Assembly: GCA_016280565.1 (NCBI GenBank) | Contig: JAEEGY010000042.1 | Coordinates: 1 to 9,681, forward strand | DNA: 9,681 bases | Direction of reading: 5' to 3' | Source: Fretibacterium sp. | Lineage (GTDB): Bacteria > Synergistota > Synergistia > Synergistales > Aminobacteriaceae | Part shown: piece after piece, positions 1 through 6,739 of the stretch | Layout of the letters: the number at the start of each line of letters is the position of its first letter | Numbering within the stretch: position 1 is the stretch's first letter | The notes under the pieces: generated by a model | Database searches by the model: none | What the model saw: the letters and a program-made list of their open reading frames with translations, nothing else | What the model was told of the DNA's origin: nothing | Made by a program: the position numbers and the translations under genes

Positions 1-416
1 CAGCGGAAGCCATCGCCGTCCATCATCATGAGCTTCTCGATCTCCTTGCCGATCTCGCCCCCGGCCACTTTTTCCATGTGCTCGTCGCTGGTGATGAGGT
101 ATGGAACGCCAAGGACGCCCATCTCCGGAATATAGGTCATCATGGACTCGCCGGTGATGACGATATCAACGCCGCCGCCGGTGAGGGCGGACTGGATCTG
201 GTCGATCTCGCTTCCGAGCTGGCTGTTGGGGTAGATGGTGACTGCGATGCGGCCATTGGAACGTTTCTCGACCTCTTCCTTGAAGAAGACGGAGGCCTTG
301 TGCCAGGAGTTAGCTTCGTCAACGATGTGAGCGATGGTCAGGTTGAACTCCGCGGCATGGGCGGCAACGCCCATCACAAGAGCCAGAAACAGCGCCAGAC
401 ATGCAACTTTCTTCAT
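1..416 (-). CDS. TRAP transporter substrate-binding protein, DctP family (N-terminal part)
   Basis: This is the periplasmic solute receptor of a tripartite ATP-independent periplasmic (TRAP) transporter, which would bind a small organic anion (for example a carboxylate) and deliver it to DctQM membrane subunits. The first 138 codons are visible and the rest lies beyond the left edge. A signal peptide is clear: MKK, a hydrophobic stretch at residues 4-18, then an AHA site with likely cleavage after residue 21. The mature start has the DctP pattern: FNLTIAHIVDEANSWHK, then a helix FFKEEVEKRSNGRI, then VTIYPNSQLGSEIDQIQSAL near residues 62-82, the conserved SQLG region of the family. An ATG start is supported by a GGAGGG ribosome site about 8 bases upstream. 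The gene diverges from the antiporter at 616. Ligand specificity cannot be read from this part. Confidence 0.9.
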   Translation of the reverse strand, partial: MKKVACLALFLALVMGVAAHAAEFNLTIAHIVDEANSWHKASVFFKEEVEKRSNGRIAVTIYPNSQLGSEIDQIQSALTGGGVDIVITGESMMTYIPEMGVLGVPYLITSDEHMEKVAGGEIGKEIEKLMMMDGDGFR

Positions 417-458
417 TTCCAGGTTCCCTCCATAAAAAGTAAGATGATTTGGATTGCC

Positions 459-475
459 GCCGGCCCGTGGCCGAC
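459..475 (-). other. Leader hairpin upstream of the TRAP receptor
   Basis: In the transcribed sense this is a 7-bp stem with one G-U pair and an ACG loop (arms 469-475 and 459-465). It lies close to the predicted 5' end of the TRAP-receptor mRNA and about 40 bases before its start codon. There is no U tract after it, so it is not a terminator. It may stabilise the mRNA or have no role. Confidence 0.35.
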
Positions 476-479
476 GCTA

Positions 480-511
480 TTTATAATATTAGCACAAAAT
501 GGCGGAAAAAG
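480..511 (-). promoter_or_regulatory. Possible promoter of the TRAP receptor gene
   Basis: On the minus strand an A/T-rich block offers TATTAT (483-488) or TATAAA (480-485) as a -10 box in otherwise GC-rich DNA. The matching -35 region is only a T-rich stretch (about 504-511) without a good TTGACA match. This is the most likely place for the promoter, but the exact boxes are uncertain. Confidence 0.35.
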
Positions 512-552
512 ACCATGGCGGCTGAAGCAAAAAGTCAACTTTGCCCTTGCTG

Positions 553-580
553 TTGCGCAGTAGAAAAAAGGGACTATAAT
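553..580 (+). promoter_or_regulatory. Sigma-70-like promoter of the antiporter gene
   Basis: TTGCGC at 553-558 and a perfect TATAAT at 575-580 are separated by 16 bp. Transcription would start near 587, giving a leader of about 29 bases before the ATG at 616. Confidence 0.6.
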
Positions 581-615
581 ATAGGCTCGCTTTCGGGCGG
601 ATTTGTTTTAAATTT

Positions 616-1902
616 ATGAAAGAAGGCGCAGTTCACTCTACTATGGTTCTTTTGCTGTCAACTGCTTTTGCTCTGTTTGCCGGTCTGATGATGACCCGGG
701 CCTTTAAGTATTGCCACCTGAGCTTTCCGGATGTGACGGCGTTCCTGATCGCCGGCGTCATCGTGGGGCCCTACACGCTGGGCCGCCTCCTGCCGGCCTT
801 TGGTTTCGCCTCCATGGAAGAGCTCGATCAGGTCAATATACTCAACCTGATTGCGCTTGGCTTTATCGCTTTTGATATCGGCAACGAGTTTCGCCTGGCG
901 CAGCTCCGTCAGATGGGGAAGGCCGCGACGGTCATCGGTATCATTCAGGCTGTCGCCGCGTCGCTTGTGACGGGAGGCGCGTTAGTCGCCCTGTATTTTG
1001 CCGTTGGACGAGATGTCATGCCGCTTCCGGCCGCTATCATCCTTGGGGCCATCGCGTCGGCCACAGCGCCGGCCGCGACCCTGATGGTCGTGCGCCAGTT
1101 CAAGGCCAAGGGGCCCGTCACAAGCCTGCTGCTCCCCATCGTGGCGCTGGACGACGCCGCGGGGCTCGTGATCTTCGCCGTTGCGACGGGCATAGCCCAG
1201 GCCCTTGAGGGGGGGCAGATCGACGTGTCCTCGGTCGTCGTTTATCCCATGCTGGAGATCGGCGGGTCCCTCCTGCTGGGGGCTGTGATGGGCTCCCTGT
1301 TGTCGGGGCTGGAGAAGATGTTTTTCTCAAACACGAACCGCCACGCCATGACGGTGGCCTTCGTCCTGATGACGATCGCCCTTTCCGCGCGGCTGGGGCT
1401 GTCGTCGCTCCTGGTCTGCATGATGCTGGGCACGGCGTTCTGCAACCTGAGCGAGTACTCGGTGGACATCATGCGCCGCTCCAGTCAGTGGTCCGCGCCG
1501 CTGTATGCCATCTTCTTTGTGCTGTCCGGGGCGCAGCTGGAGCTCGGGGTCTTTCGATACCCGGCCGTCATCCTCATCGGCGTTGTGTATATCACGGCCC
1601 GCTGCGCAGGGAAATACTTTGGCACGCTGTGGAGCAGTTCCTTCCTGGGGTGCGACCCTATGGTGAAAAAATACCTGGGGATCACCCTCTTCCCTCAGGC
1701 AGGGGTCGCGCTGGGGATGGCGATCTCGGCGCGGGCGTTTGGCGGGGAGGTCGGCGCGCTGGTCCACAACATCGTGCTGTTCAGCGTCTTTTTCTACGAG
1801 CTTGTGGGCCCGCTGCTCACAAAGATGGCCCTGACGCGGGCAGGGGAGATCGCTCCGGCTTCCTCGCCGGATGCCTACCGTTCCCGGTTCGAGCACAAAT
1901 AG
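616..1902 (+). CDS. Cation:proton antiporter (CPA2 / Na+/H+ exchanger family)
   Basis: A 428-residue inner-membrane protein that probably exchanges Na+ or K+ for protons in pH and ion homeostasis. It is hydrophobic throughout, with roughly 12 membrane segments. Family signatures are visible: FPDVTAFLIAGVIVGP near residues 37-52, LIALGFIAFDIGNEF near 78-92, the discontinuous-helix motif SATAPAAT near 148-155, and an Asp-Asp pair at residues 179-180 (VALDDAAGLVIF), the expected ion-binding position. No regulatory TrkA-N domain follows, so this is the short form. The start is uncertain: ATG at 616 has only a distant GGGCGG, and an in-frame ATG at 643 (10th codon) is also possible with a distant GAAGG. 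The gene stands alone with its own promoter and tandem terminators. The transported ion is not decidable from sequence. Confidence 0.88.
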   Translation: MKEGAVHSTMVLLLSTAFALFAGLMMTRAFKYCHLSFPDVTAFLIAGVIVGPYTLGRLLPAFGFASMEELDQVNILNLIALGFIAFDIGNEFRLAQLRQMGKAATVIGIIQAVAASLVTGGALVALYFAVGRDVMPLPAAIILGAIASATAPAATLMVVRQFKAKGPVTSLLLPIVALDDAAGLVIFAVATGIAQALEGGQIDVSSVVVYPMLEIGGSLLLGAVMGSLLSGLEKMFFSNTNRHAMTVAFVLMTIALSARLGLSSLLVCMMLGTAFCNLSEYSVDIMRRSSQWSAPLYAIFFVLSGAQLELGVFRYPAVILIGVVYITARCAGKYFGTLWSSSFLGCDPMVKKYLGITLFPQAGVALGMAISARAFGGEVGALVHNIVLFSVFFYELVGPLLTKMALTRAGEIAPASSPDAYRSRFEHK

Positions 1903-1912
1903 AGATAATGAG

Positions 1913-1946
1913 AGAGAGGGCCCTGAGCGGCCCTCTCTTGTTTTTT
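1913..1946 (+). terminator. Intrinsic terminator 1 of the antiporter gene
   Basis: A perfect 10-bp stem (AGAGAGGGCC at 1913-1922 with its complement at 1929-1938), a 6-base loop, then TGTTTTTT. It begins 10 bases after the antiporter stop codon. Confidence 0.9.
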
Positions 1947-1956
1947 GTGGACAGGG

Positions 1957-1988
1957 AGGCTGTCGCACATCGCGACGGCCTTTTATTT
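1957..1988 (+). terminator. Second, backup terminator after the antiporter
   Basis: A stem of about 10 bp (1957-1966 with 1972-1981, one T-G pair), a 5-base loop, followed by TTTTATTT that runs into the stop codon of the convergent DUF1667 gene. It sits directly behind terminator 1, so plus-strand transcription is blocked twice before entering the convergent operon. Read on the minus strand it has no U tract. Confidence 0.65.
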
Positions 1989-2362
1989 CACCGGAGCCCG
2001 ACGGATTTCGTCACCACCAGGTCCGTCCCCAGCCCCAAAAGATTTTCGATCAGCACCGTCCCGGCCACCACCGGCGCGTCCACCGCGAGCTTCCTGATCT
2101 CCCGCATGGCGTCAAAGATTTTCGCCTTGGGGATGGGGGCCGTCAGGCGGACGCTGGCCAGCGGCAGCTCCCCGCCCCGCACCAAAACGGAGCTGGCGAT
2201 GGTCCGCCGGGGATCGGTGAGCTCCTGTTTGACGTATTCCTCACCCCGCGGGCAGGTCTGCCCTTCGATGGAATGAATGGCTACGCTTCCGGCCGCCGTG
2301 TCATACTCAGCGGTGATTTCGCAGCCATTGGGACAGATAATGCACGTAAATTTTCTTTGCAT
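1988..2362 (-). CDS. DUF1667 family four-cysteine protein
   Basis: A 124-residue protein, last gene of the oxidoreductase operon. It starts MQRKFTCIICPNGCEI and carries Cys at residues 7, 10 and 14 plus a fourth at 37 (GQTCPRGEEY), a C-x2-C-x3-C...C set suited to binding a metal or iron-sulfur centre. The fold and length match the DUF1667 family, which is often found next to FAD/NAD oxidoreductases and GlpA-like dehydrogenases and is thought to act as a small electron-transfer or accessory subunit. The ATG at 2362 is chosen because GGAGGG precedes it and only one base separates it from the upstream stop (TAAGATG), indicating translational coupling. An ATG at 2407 would add 15 poorly conserved-looking residues inside the neighbouring gene. 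The exact function is unknown. Confidence 0.85.
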   Translation of the reverse strand: MQRKFTCIICPNGCEITAEYDTAAGSVAIHSIEGQTCPRGEEYVKQELTDPRRTIASSVLVRGGELPLASVRLTAPIPKAKIFDAMREIRKLAVDAPVVAGTVLIENLLGLGTDLVVTKSVGLR

Positions 2363-2363
2363 C

Positions 2364-3761
2364 TTAATCTCCCTCCGACGGGCAGGATGCCCTGACGCCA
2401 GCTTCAATGGAAACGAGGATATCCCCCGAGGCGGATATCTTCGCTGCCGGGATCTTCATCTGGATCATCTCCGCCGGGATGGCCTTTTTCATCGGCTTCG
2501 AGGCCAGCTCCACGCCCCCCTGCCTCGCCACGACGCGGCAGTCCCGGAAGGGCCGGGACGGACGAAGGGAGAGGGGTACATCATGGGAGCCGCTGATCCT
2601 CATGGGGACCGTGTGGTTCACGCTTTTGTCCGCAACGATGTTCAGCGCGCACTCCGGCAGCCCCGAGCTGAGATACCTTGCGCAGCTCTCCGCCAGCGCC
2701 TCCGCCTCCAGCGAGACGAAGTCCACCAGGTCATGGACGTGAAGGACGTTCCCGGCGGAGAAGATGCCGGGCACCGACGTCTGGAAGAACTCGTCCACCT
2801 CCGCGCCCCTCGTGCGCCCGTCCAGCGTCACCCCCGCGTCGAGGGAGAGCTCGTTCTCCGGGATGAGCCCCACGGAGAGGATGAGGGTGTCGCAGGGGTA
2901 CTCCTTCTCCGTGCCGGGGATGGGCTTCATCTGGCTGTCCACCTCAGAGACGGTGACGGCGGTGAGCCGCGCGCTGCCGTGGATGTTCGTCACTGTGTGG
3001 CTCAGGTACAGCGGGATGTTGTAGTCGTTCAGGCACTGCTCGATGTTCCGGGGCAGGCCGCTGGGGTAAGGCAGAACCTCAAAGACCGCCTGCACATGGG
3101 CCCCCTCCAGCGTCAGCCGCCGGGCCATGATCATGCCGATGTCCCCGGAGCCGAGGATGACCACCTCCCGGGCCGGCATGCGGTTATAGAGGTTCATGTA
3201 AGCCTGGGCCACGCCGGCGGTGAAAACGCCCGCCGGCCTCTCGCCGGGGATGGCCAGGGCCCCTCGTGTCCGCTCGCGGCAGCCCATGGCGAGGACCACC
3301 GCCTTTGCCTGCCACTTGCGCAGCCCGTCACGGGTCGCTGCGGTGACGAGTTTCAACTCGGGGGCCTCCACAGAACGCCCCGCGTTCTGTTCCGACACAG
3401 CCGACCAACCGAACGCCGCTCTCCCTTCGGGAGAGCGTAAGCCCGGTTGTCTGGCCGACGTACCCCCCGAACCCCCTGAAATCTGTGGTTTGATGCCAAT
3501 TACGGCCGCATTCGTTATATAGGGAATATTCCTCTCCCGCACCTCGTCAATGAACCGCTGGGCGTACTCCGGGCCGCTCAGCGTGGTCCCAAAGCGAGTC
3601 AGGCCAAAGCCGTCGTGGATGCACTGGCGCAAAATGCCGCCCAGCTGCTTCTCCCGCTCCAGGACGAGCAGGCTGTGGACGCCCAGGTCCCACAGCTTCA
3701 CCGCCGCCGCGAGGCCCGCCGGCCCGCCGCCAATAATGAGAACGTCGATATTATCCGTCAT
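2364..3761 (-). CDS. FAD-dependent NAD(P)-linked oxidoreductase with an in-frame palindromic insert
   Basis: A 465-residue flavoprotein of the pyridine-nucleotide-disulfide oxidoreductase type, likely passing electrons between the upstream substrate dehydrogenase and NAD(P)+. The N-terminal FAD-binding motif is VLIIGGGPAGLAAA (residues 7-20). A second dinucleotide-binding motif, VILGSGDIGMIMARR, is at about 201-215, and the late FAD motif GIFSAGNVLHVHD is near 332-344. GCRERTRGAL (about 160-169) and LSVGLIPENELS (about 295-306) are typical of the subfamily found with GlpA-like partners. Residues about 95-135 (SGGSGG... to ...VEAPE) interrupt the expected join between the FAD domain and KLVTAATRDGL. 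They are encoded by a run of palindromes and look inserted. The start overlaps the upstream stop by ATGA, with AGAGG upstream. The frame stays open through the insert, so the protein may be functional. Confidence 0.88.
   Translation of the reverse strand: MTDNIDVLIIGGGPAGLAAAVKLWDLGVHSLLVLEREKQLGGILRQCIHDGFGLTRFGTTLSGPEYAQRFIDEVRERNIPYITNAAVIGIKPQISGGSGGTSARQPGLRSPEGRAAFGWSAVSEQNAGRSVEAPELKLVTAATRDGLRKWQAKAVVLAMGCRERTRGALAIPGERPAGVFTAGVAQAYMNLYNRMPAREVVILGSGDIGMIMARRLTLEGAHVQAVFEVLPYPSGLPRNIEQCLNDYNIPLYLSHTVTNIHGSARLTAVTVSEVDSQMKPIPGTEKEYPCDTLILSVGLIPENELSLDAGVTLDGRTRGAEVDEFFQTSVPGIFSAGNVLHVHDLVDFVSLEAEALAESCARYLSSGLPECALNIVADKSVNHTVPMRISGSHDVPLSLRPSRPFRDCRVVARQGGVELASKPMKKAIPAEMIQMKIPAAKISASGDILVSIEAGVRASCPSEGD
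3357..3479. repeat. Palindromic element inside the oxidoreductase gene
   Basis: About 120 bp with dense dyad symmetry. A 9-bp perfect stem with a 3-base loop lies at 3370-3390. An 8-bp perfect stem GCTCTCCC/GGGAGAGC with a TTC loop lies at 3418-3436 and is itself enclosed by CAACCG (3406-3411) pairing with CGGTTG (3444-3449). A CCGAC pentamer repeats at 3401 and 3455, and two C-runs joined by GAA follow at 3463-3476. It is translated in frame as Gly/Ser/Arg-rich sequence not expected in the enzyme family. The layout resembles protein-coding palindromic repeats such as the Rickettsia RPE class, but relation to any named element is not shown. The outer edges are estimated from the protein. Confidence 0.65.
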
Positions 3762-5245
3762 CTCTGTGCCTCTCTAACTTTATCGAACAATACCTGCGAG
3801 CCTTGCCGGTTATACAGGACCTCCGTCTCCCGTCTGCCCTTTTCTTCCTCGATCATCCGCTCCACGCGCATCTGGCAGTAGCCGCCCTGGCAGCGTCCCA
3901 TCATGGAGCGGGTGCGGTACTTGATGCCGGTCATGGTCTCCACGCCCAGAGGGTTGTGGATGGCCTGCAGGATCTCCGCCTTCGAGACCTTCTCGCACCG
4001 GCAGACCAGCTCTCCGTAGTCCGGATTTTGCCGGATAGCCTCCGCCCGCTCCTCGTCCGTCATGTCCGCAAAGCGCCGGATACCCTTCCGCCGCCCGTTG
4101 AAGTTCGGGTTTTCCTCGAAAGGCTCCCGCTCCTTCATCATATCGAGGACGTGGCGGGCGATGGGGACCGCGCAGGTCAGCCCCGGCGACTCGATGCCCA
4201 CTAAGTTCACCGCCCGCGGGGCCACATCGTCCCGGATCTCGATCTTGAAATCCTGAATGACGCCATTCTCATCCACCCATTTGGGAAGGATGCCGCAGTA
4301 GGTGCGGATGTAGTCCTTCTTGTGGATGTGGGGCCAGAGGATGGAGGCGTCCTCCGCCAGGAAGTCGATGTTCTTCTGCGGCACGTCGTAGAGGGCCGCT
4401 GAGGAGCCCGCCGAGCGGGGGAGCGCCGGGCGTTCCTCCGCGTCCGGGCCCACCAGCACATTGCCGTCCACAGTGGGCGTGACGTGGATGCCCATGTAGG
4501 TGTTGGAGGGGACCGTGTAGCGCGGCAGGGGCACGTCCACCCCGCACCGCTGGTCCAGGATGATGTAGTGGTCCTTGGAGAAGATGACCCGGTAACCCGT
4601 CAGGCCCAACATATCAGAGATCTCCCTGCAGCCCAGCCCGGCGCTGTTGACCACCCAGCGGGTGTGATAGACGCCGCGCCTCGTCGTGACGCAGTAGTTC
4701 CCGTCCGTGCCGTGGGATATCGCCGTGACTTCGTTGTCCAGAAAATATTTCACGCCGTTCCGGGCGGCGTTCTCGGCCAGGGCGATGGTGTACATAAAGG
4801 GGTCCACGATGCCGGAGTTGGGGGACCACAGGGCGAACTTCCCGTTGACGGTGGGGACCATCTCGTGGAGCTTCTCCCCGTCGATCAGCGTCAGGCCCTC
4901 GACGCCGTTCCTCTCGCCCTGGGCCATGGTGCGCTTCAGGGAGGCCATATCCTCCTCGGAGTTGCCGATCAGGACCTTCCCCGTACGGATGAACTTGAAA
5001 TCCAGATCATCGGCAAGTTTTGTCATTCCCCGGTTGCCCTCCACGCAGAAGCGGGCCTTCAGGGACCCTGTGTTGTAGGCAAAGCCGCCGTGGATGACAG
5101 CCGTGTTCCTGCCGCTGGTCTCATAGCAGACGTCGAGGTTCTTCTCCAGAACCCCAATTTTAAGCCGGTAACGCGACAGCTCCCGGGCAATGGCGCTCCC
5201 CACGACCCCGCCGCCGATCACCAGACAGTCAAATAAATTGTCCAT
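3758..5245 (-). CDS. GlpA/LhgO-like FAD-dependent oxidoreductase with C-terminal BFD [2Fe-2S] domain
   Basis: A flavoprotein of about 495 residues and first gene of a three-gene operon. The N-terminal half is a DAO-type (D-amino-acid-oxidase fold) domain: the FAD motif CLVIGGGVVGSAIAREL starts near residue 7, followed by ETSGRNTAVIHGG, typical of glycerol-3-phosphate and L-2-hydroxyglutarate dehydrogenases. The C-terminal region carries a BFD-like [2Fe-2S] domain with Cys at 415 and 417 (VCRCEKVS) and 452 and 457 (RCQGGYC). The arrangement matches anaerobic GlpA and LhgO-like enzymes that oxidise a hydroxyacid, polyol phosphate or amine. The ATG at 5245 is preferred because AAAGGGA sits about 7 bases before it. 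An ATG two codons upstream (5251) abuts that site. No glpK or glpF is in view, so the glycerol-3-phosphate assignment is only a possibility. Related FAD trios in opine, proline and sarcosine oxidases show other substrates are possible. Confidence 0.88.
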   Translation of the reverse strand: MDNLFDCLVIGGGVVGSAIARELSRYRLKIGVLEKNLDVCYETSGRNTAVIHGGFAYNTGSLKARFCVEGNRGMTKLADDLDFKFIRTGKVLIGNSEEDMASLKRTMAQGERNGVEGLTLIDGEKLHEMVPTVNGKFALWSPNSGIVDPFMYTIALAENAARNGVKYFLDNEVTAISHGTDGNYCVTTRRGVYHTRWVVNSAGLGCREISDMLGLTGYRVIFSKDHYIILDQRCGVDVPLPRYTVPSNTYMGIHVTPTVDGNVLVGPDAEERPALPRSAGSSAALYDVPQKNIDFLAEDASILWPHIHKKDYIRTYCGILPKWVDENGVIQDFKIEIRDDVAPRAVNLVGIESPGLTCAVPIARHVLDMMKEREPFEENPNFNGRRKGIRRFADMTDEERAEAIRQNPDYGELVCRCEKVSKAEILQAIHNPLGVETMTGIKYRTRSMMGRCQGGYCQMRVERMIEEEKGRRETEVLYNRQGSQVLFDKVREAQR

Positions 5246-5259
5246 GGACATTCCCTTTC

Positions 5260-5317
5260 AAAGATTAAAAGCTCGCGCCGCATAGCTGAAAGATCAAAAG
5301 CTCGCGCCGCATGGCTC
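5260..5317. repeat. Two tandem 29-bp repeats in the oxidoreductase operon leader
   Basis: Units at 5260-5288 and 5289-5317 are directly adjacent and differ at 3 of 29 positions. Each carries AAAAGCTCGCGCCGCAT. They lie between the predicted -10 box (5320-5325) and the start codon, so they cover the transcription start and leader. They could be duplicated operator sites, an RNA element, or a simple slippage duplication. Confidence 0.8.
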
Positions 5318-5319
5318 CT

Positions 5320-5348
5320 ATTATACCCTGCTTCGGGCCCATAAAAAA
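5320..5348 (-). promoter_or_regulatory. Likely promoter of the oxidoreductase operon
   Basis: A perfect TATAAT on the minus strand at 5320-5325 lies about 75 bases before the start codon. The -35 region 16-17 bp upstream is only T-rich (TTTTTA, 5342-5347), so an activator or T-tract contact may be needed. It lies just after the grd terminator, which supports a separate transcription unit. Confidence 0.5.
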
Positions 5349-5361
5349 AGCGGGGCGATAC

Positions 5362-5394
5362 AAAAGGCCCGGAGCCTTGACGGGCTCCGGGCCT
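5362..5394 (-). terminator. Intrinsic terminator of the grd operon
   Basis: A perfect 12-bp stem (AGGCCCGGAGCC and its complement at 5365-5376 and 5383-5394) with a 6-base loop, followed on the minus strand by TTTTG and, 13 bases further on, a run of seven T. It starts 20 bases after the grdB stop codon. Confidence 0.88.
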
Positions 5395-5413
5395 GGGGTT
5401 ATTTCGGGTTCCT

Positions 5414-6718
5414 CTACTTCGTGAAGACGGTCTGCTCGGTGATCTCCGTCTGAAGGGCTTTCAGCGCCCTCTCGACGAGGCTCCTGCGCAGGGCCTTCTC
5501 CTCCTCCGGGGTCCGCGTGGGGTCGCCCAGCGGGTGAGGAATGGCGATCGTCGGAACGATGCGGTTCGCGCCGACCGTCAGCGAAATGGGAACGATCGTG
5601 CACATGTGGACAACCGGCAGTTTGCGCTCAATTTCCTTCACCATCGTTGCACCGCAACGAGTGCAGGTGCCTCAGGTCGATGTGAGGATGACCGCGGTTA
5701 CCCCGTCCGCCACCAGCTTGTCTACTATCTCCGCGCCAAACCTCTTGGCGTTGGCGACAGCCGTGCCGTTTCCGACCGTGGCGTAGAACTTGTTGTGCAG
5801 CTTCCCGATGACGCCCTCTTTCTCCATGTCGCGCAGCACGTCGACCGGCAGCACGCGGTCCGCGTCCTGGTCGGCGTAGGTGGCGTCGTAGCCGCCGTGG
5901 GCCGTGCAGTGGGTCGCGCTGGTCAGGTCCATGACGCCCGTGATGTCATACTCGCCGTACTTGCTGGCGCTGGAGGCCTCGATGTGGTCCGGGTTCCCCT
6001 TGGGGCAGATGCCGCCGGACGTGACGAGCGCGATGACGGCGTTCTTCATGTCCTTCACAGCGGGCTGCGGGGGCACGCGGTCGAACACGGGCATCTTGTA
6101 CTCCGTCTCGAATGACTCGCCCTTCAGCTTGGAGACGAACATCTCCACGCAGCGCTCGGCCGCCAGCTTGTCGTAGAACTTGTTCTTGCGGACGCCGCGC
6201 TCAATGTACCCTTCCTCCGCCGGCGTGCCCAGCTTCTCGCCCTTGAGGAGCTTCAGGGCCAGCTTCGCCATAGCGGGGACGGCTTTCCTCATGTCGACGG
6301 CGTTGTCCTTGGTCTGGATGATGAAAGCGGACTTCTTGTACATCTCCACGCCGGGGTTCTCCGGGTACATACCGCTCACCACGGGGATGCCCAGCTTCTT
6401 GGAGACGGCCTCGCACATGGCGCCGCACGCCGTGCCGTAACGTCCCGCGTTGAAGGCCGGGCCGGCGATGAAGGCGTCGGGCTTATACTTCTTGATCATC
6501 TCAATGATATCGGCGCTGGCCTTCTCCATGTTGGAGGCGAAATAGGAGTCGCCGCAGATGACGGTGGCCACGATCTCGGCCTCGGAGCCGAGCGCGCCCT
6601 TCAGGGCCATGCCGGGTCCCACAACGCCGTCGCGGATCTCGGGCTGGTAGTCCGCCTTCTCCTCGCCGCCGATATTGGCGTAGAACTGGTTTATATAATG
6701 AACAACTCGGAATGCCAC
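5414..6718 (-). CDS. grdB: Glycine reductase complex component B, selenoprotein subunit GrdB
   Basis: The gamma subunit of the substrate-binding component B, which holds glycine and passes a carboxymethyl group to selenoprotein A in reductive deamination. It is 434 residues long including selenocysteine, close to known GrdB proteins. The reading frame contains UGA at 5672-5674, decoded as Sec at residue 349 in the context TST-U-GTCTRCGATMVKEIE. This is the conserved GrdB U-x2-C site and the family sequence continues without a break to the TAG at 5414-5416. A hairpin fit for SelB lies just downstream. Naive gene calling splits it into a 348-residue protein and a short fragment. The start is GTG at 6718 with GGTGGGA upstream, 21 bases after grdE. 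The N-terminus VVHYINQFYANIGGEEKAD matches the family. Sarcosine or betaine paralogues (GrdF, GrdI) are the alternatives. The glycine riboswitch upstream favours glycine. Confidence 0.95.
5645..5674 (-). promoter_or_regulatory. Selenocysteine UGA codon and candidate SECIS hairpin in grdB
   Basis: UGA at 5674-5672 is followed, 12 bases later, by a perfect 6-bp stem CGTTGC-GGT-GCAACG (5659-5645), which places the loop 18 bases after UGA. This is the expected place for a bacterial SECIS bound by SelB. An alternative pairing, GCACC (5670-5666) with GGTGC (5653-5649), competes with it, so the exact fold is open. Confidence 0.8.
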
Positions 6719-6739
6719 TTTAATCCCACCCTTCGAGAC

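Noticed and set aside
78..563. A 161-codon plus-strand frame opposite the TRAP receptor
   Set aside because: It is antisense to a receptor with a signal peptide and family motifs, and it runs through the divergent promoter region.
1488..2276. A 262-codon plus-strand frame overlapping the antiporter end and the DUF1667 gene
   Set aside because: It runs in another frame through the conserved antiporter, both terminators and the convergent gene, so it cannot be a real gene.
2277..3440. A 387-codon plus-strand frame opposite the FAD/NAD oxidoreductase
   Set aside because: Antisense shadow: Arg/His/Gly-rich, no ribosome site and no family signature, while the minus strand encodes a clear flavoprotein.
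4484..5236. A 250-codon plus-strand frame opposite the GlpA/LhgO-like gene
   Set aside because: Antisense shadow with composition typical of the reverse strand of a GC-rich gene.
5265..5312. A 15-codon leader peptide (MRRELLIFQLCGASF) in the 29-bp repeat region
   Set aside because: Its AGGAG is only 2 bases from the ATG, and the ATG sits at the predicted transcription start, so translation is unlikely.
5260..5317. The 29-bp repeats as a CRISPR array
   Set aside because: There are only two units with no spacer between them and no cas genes nearby.
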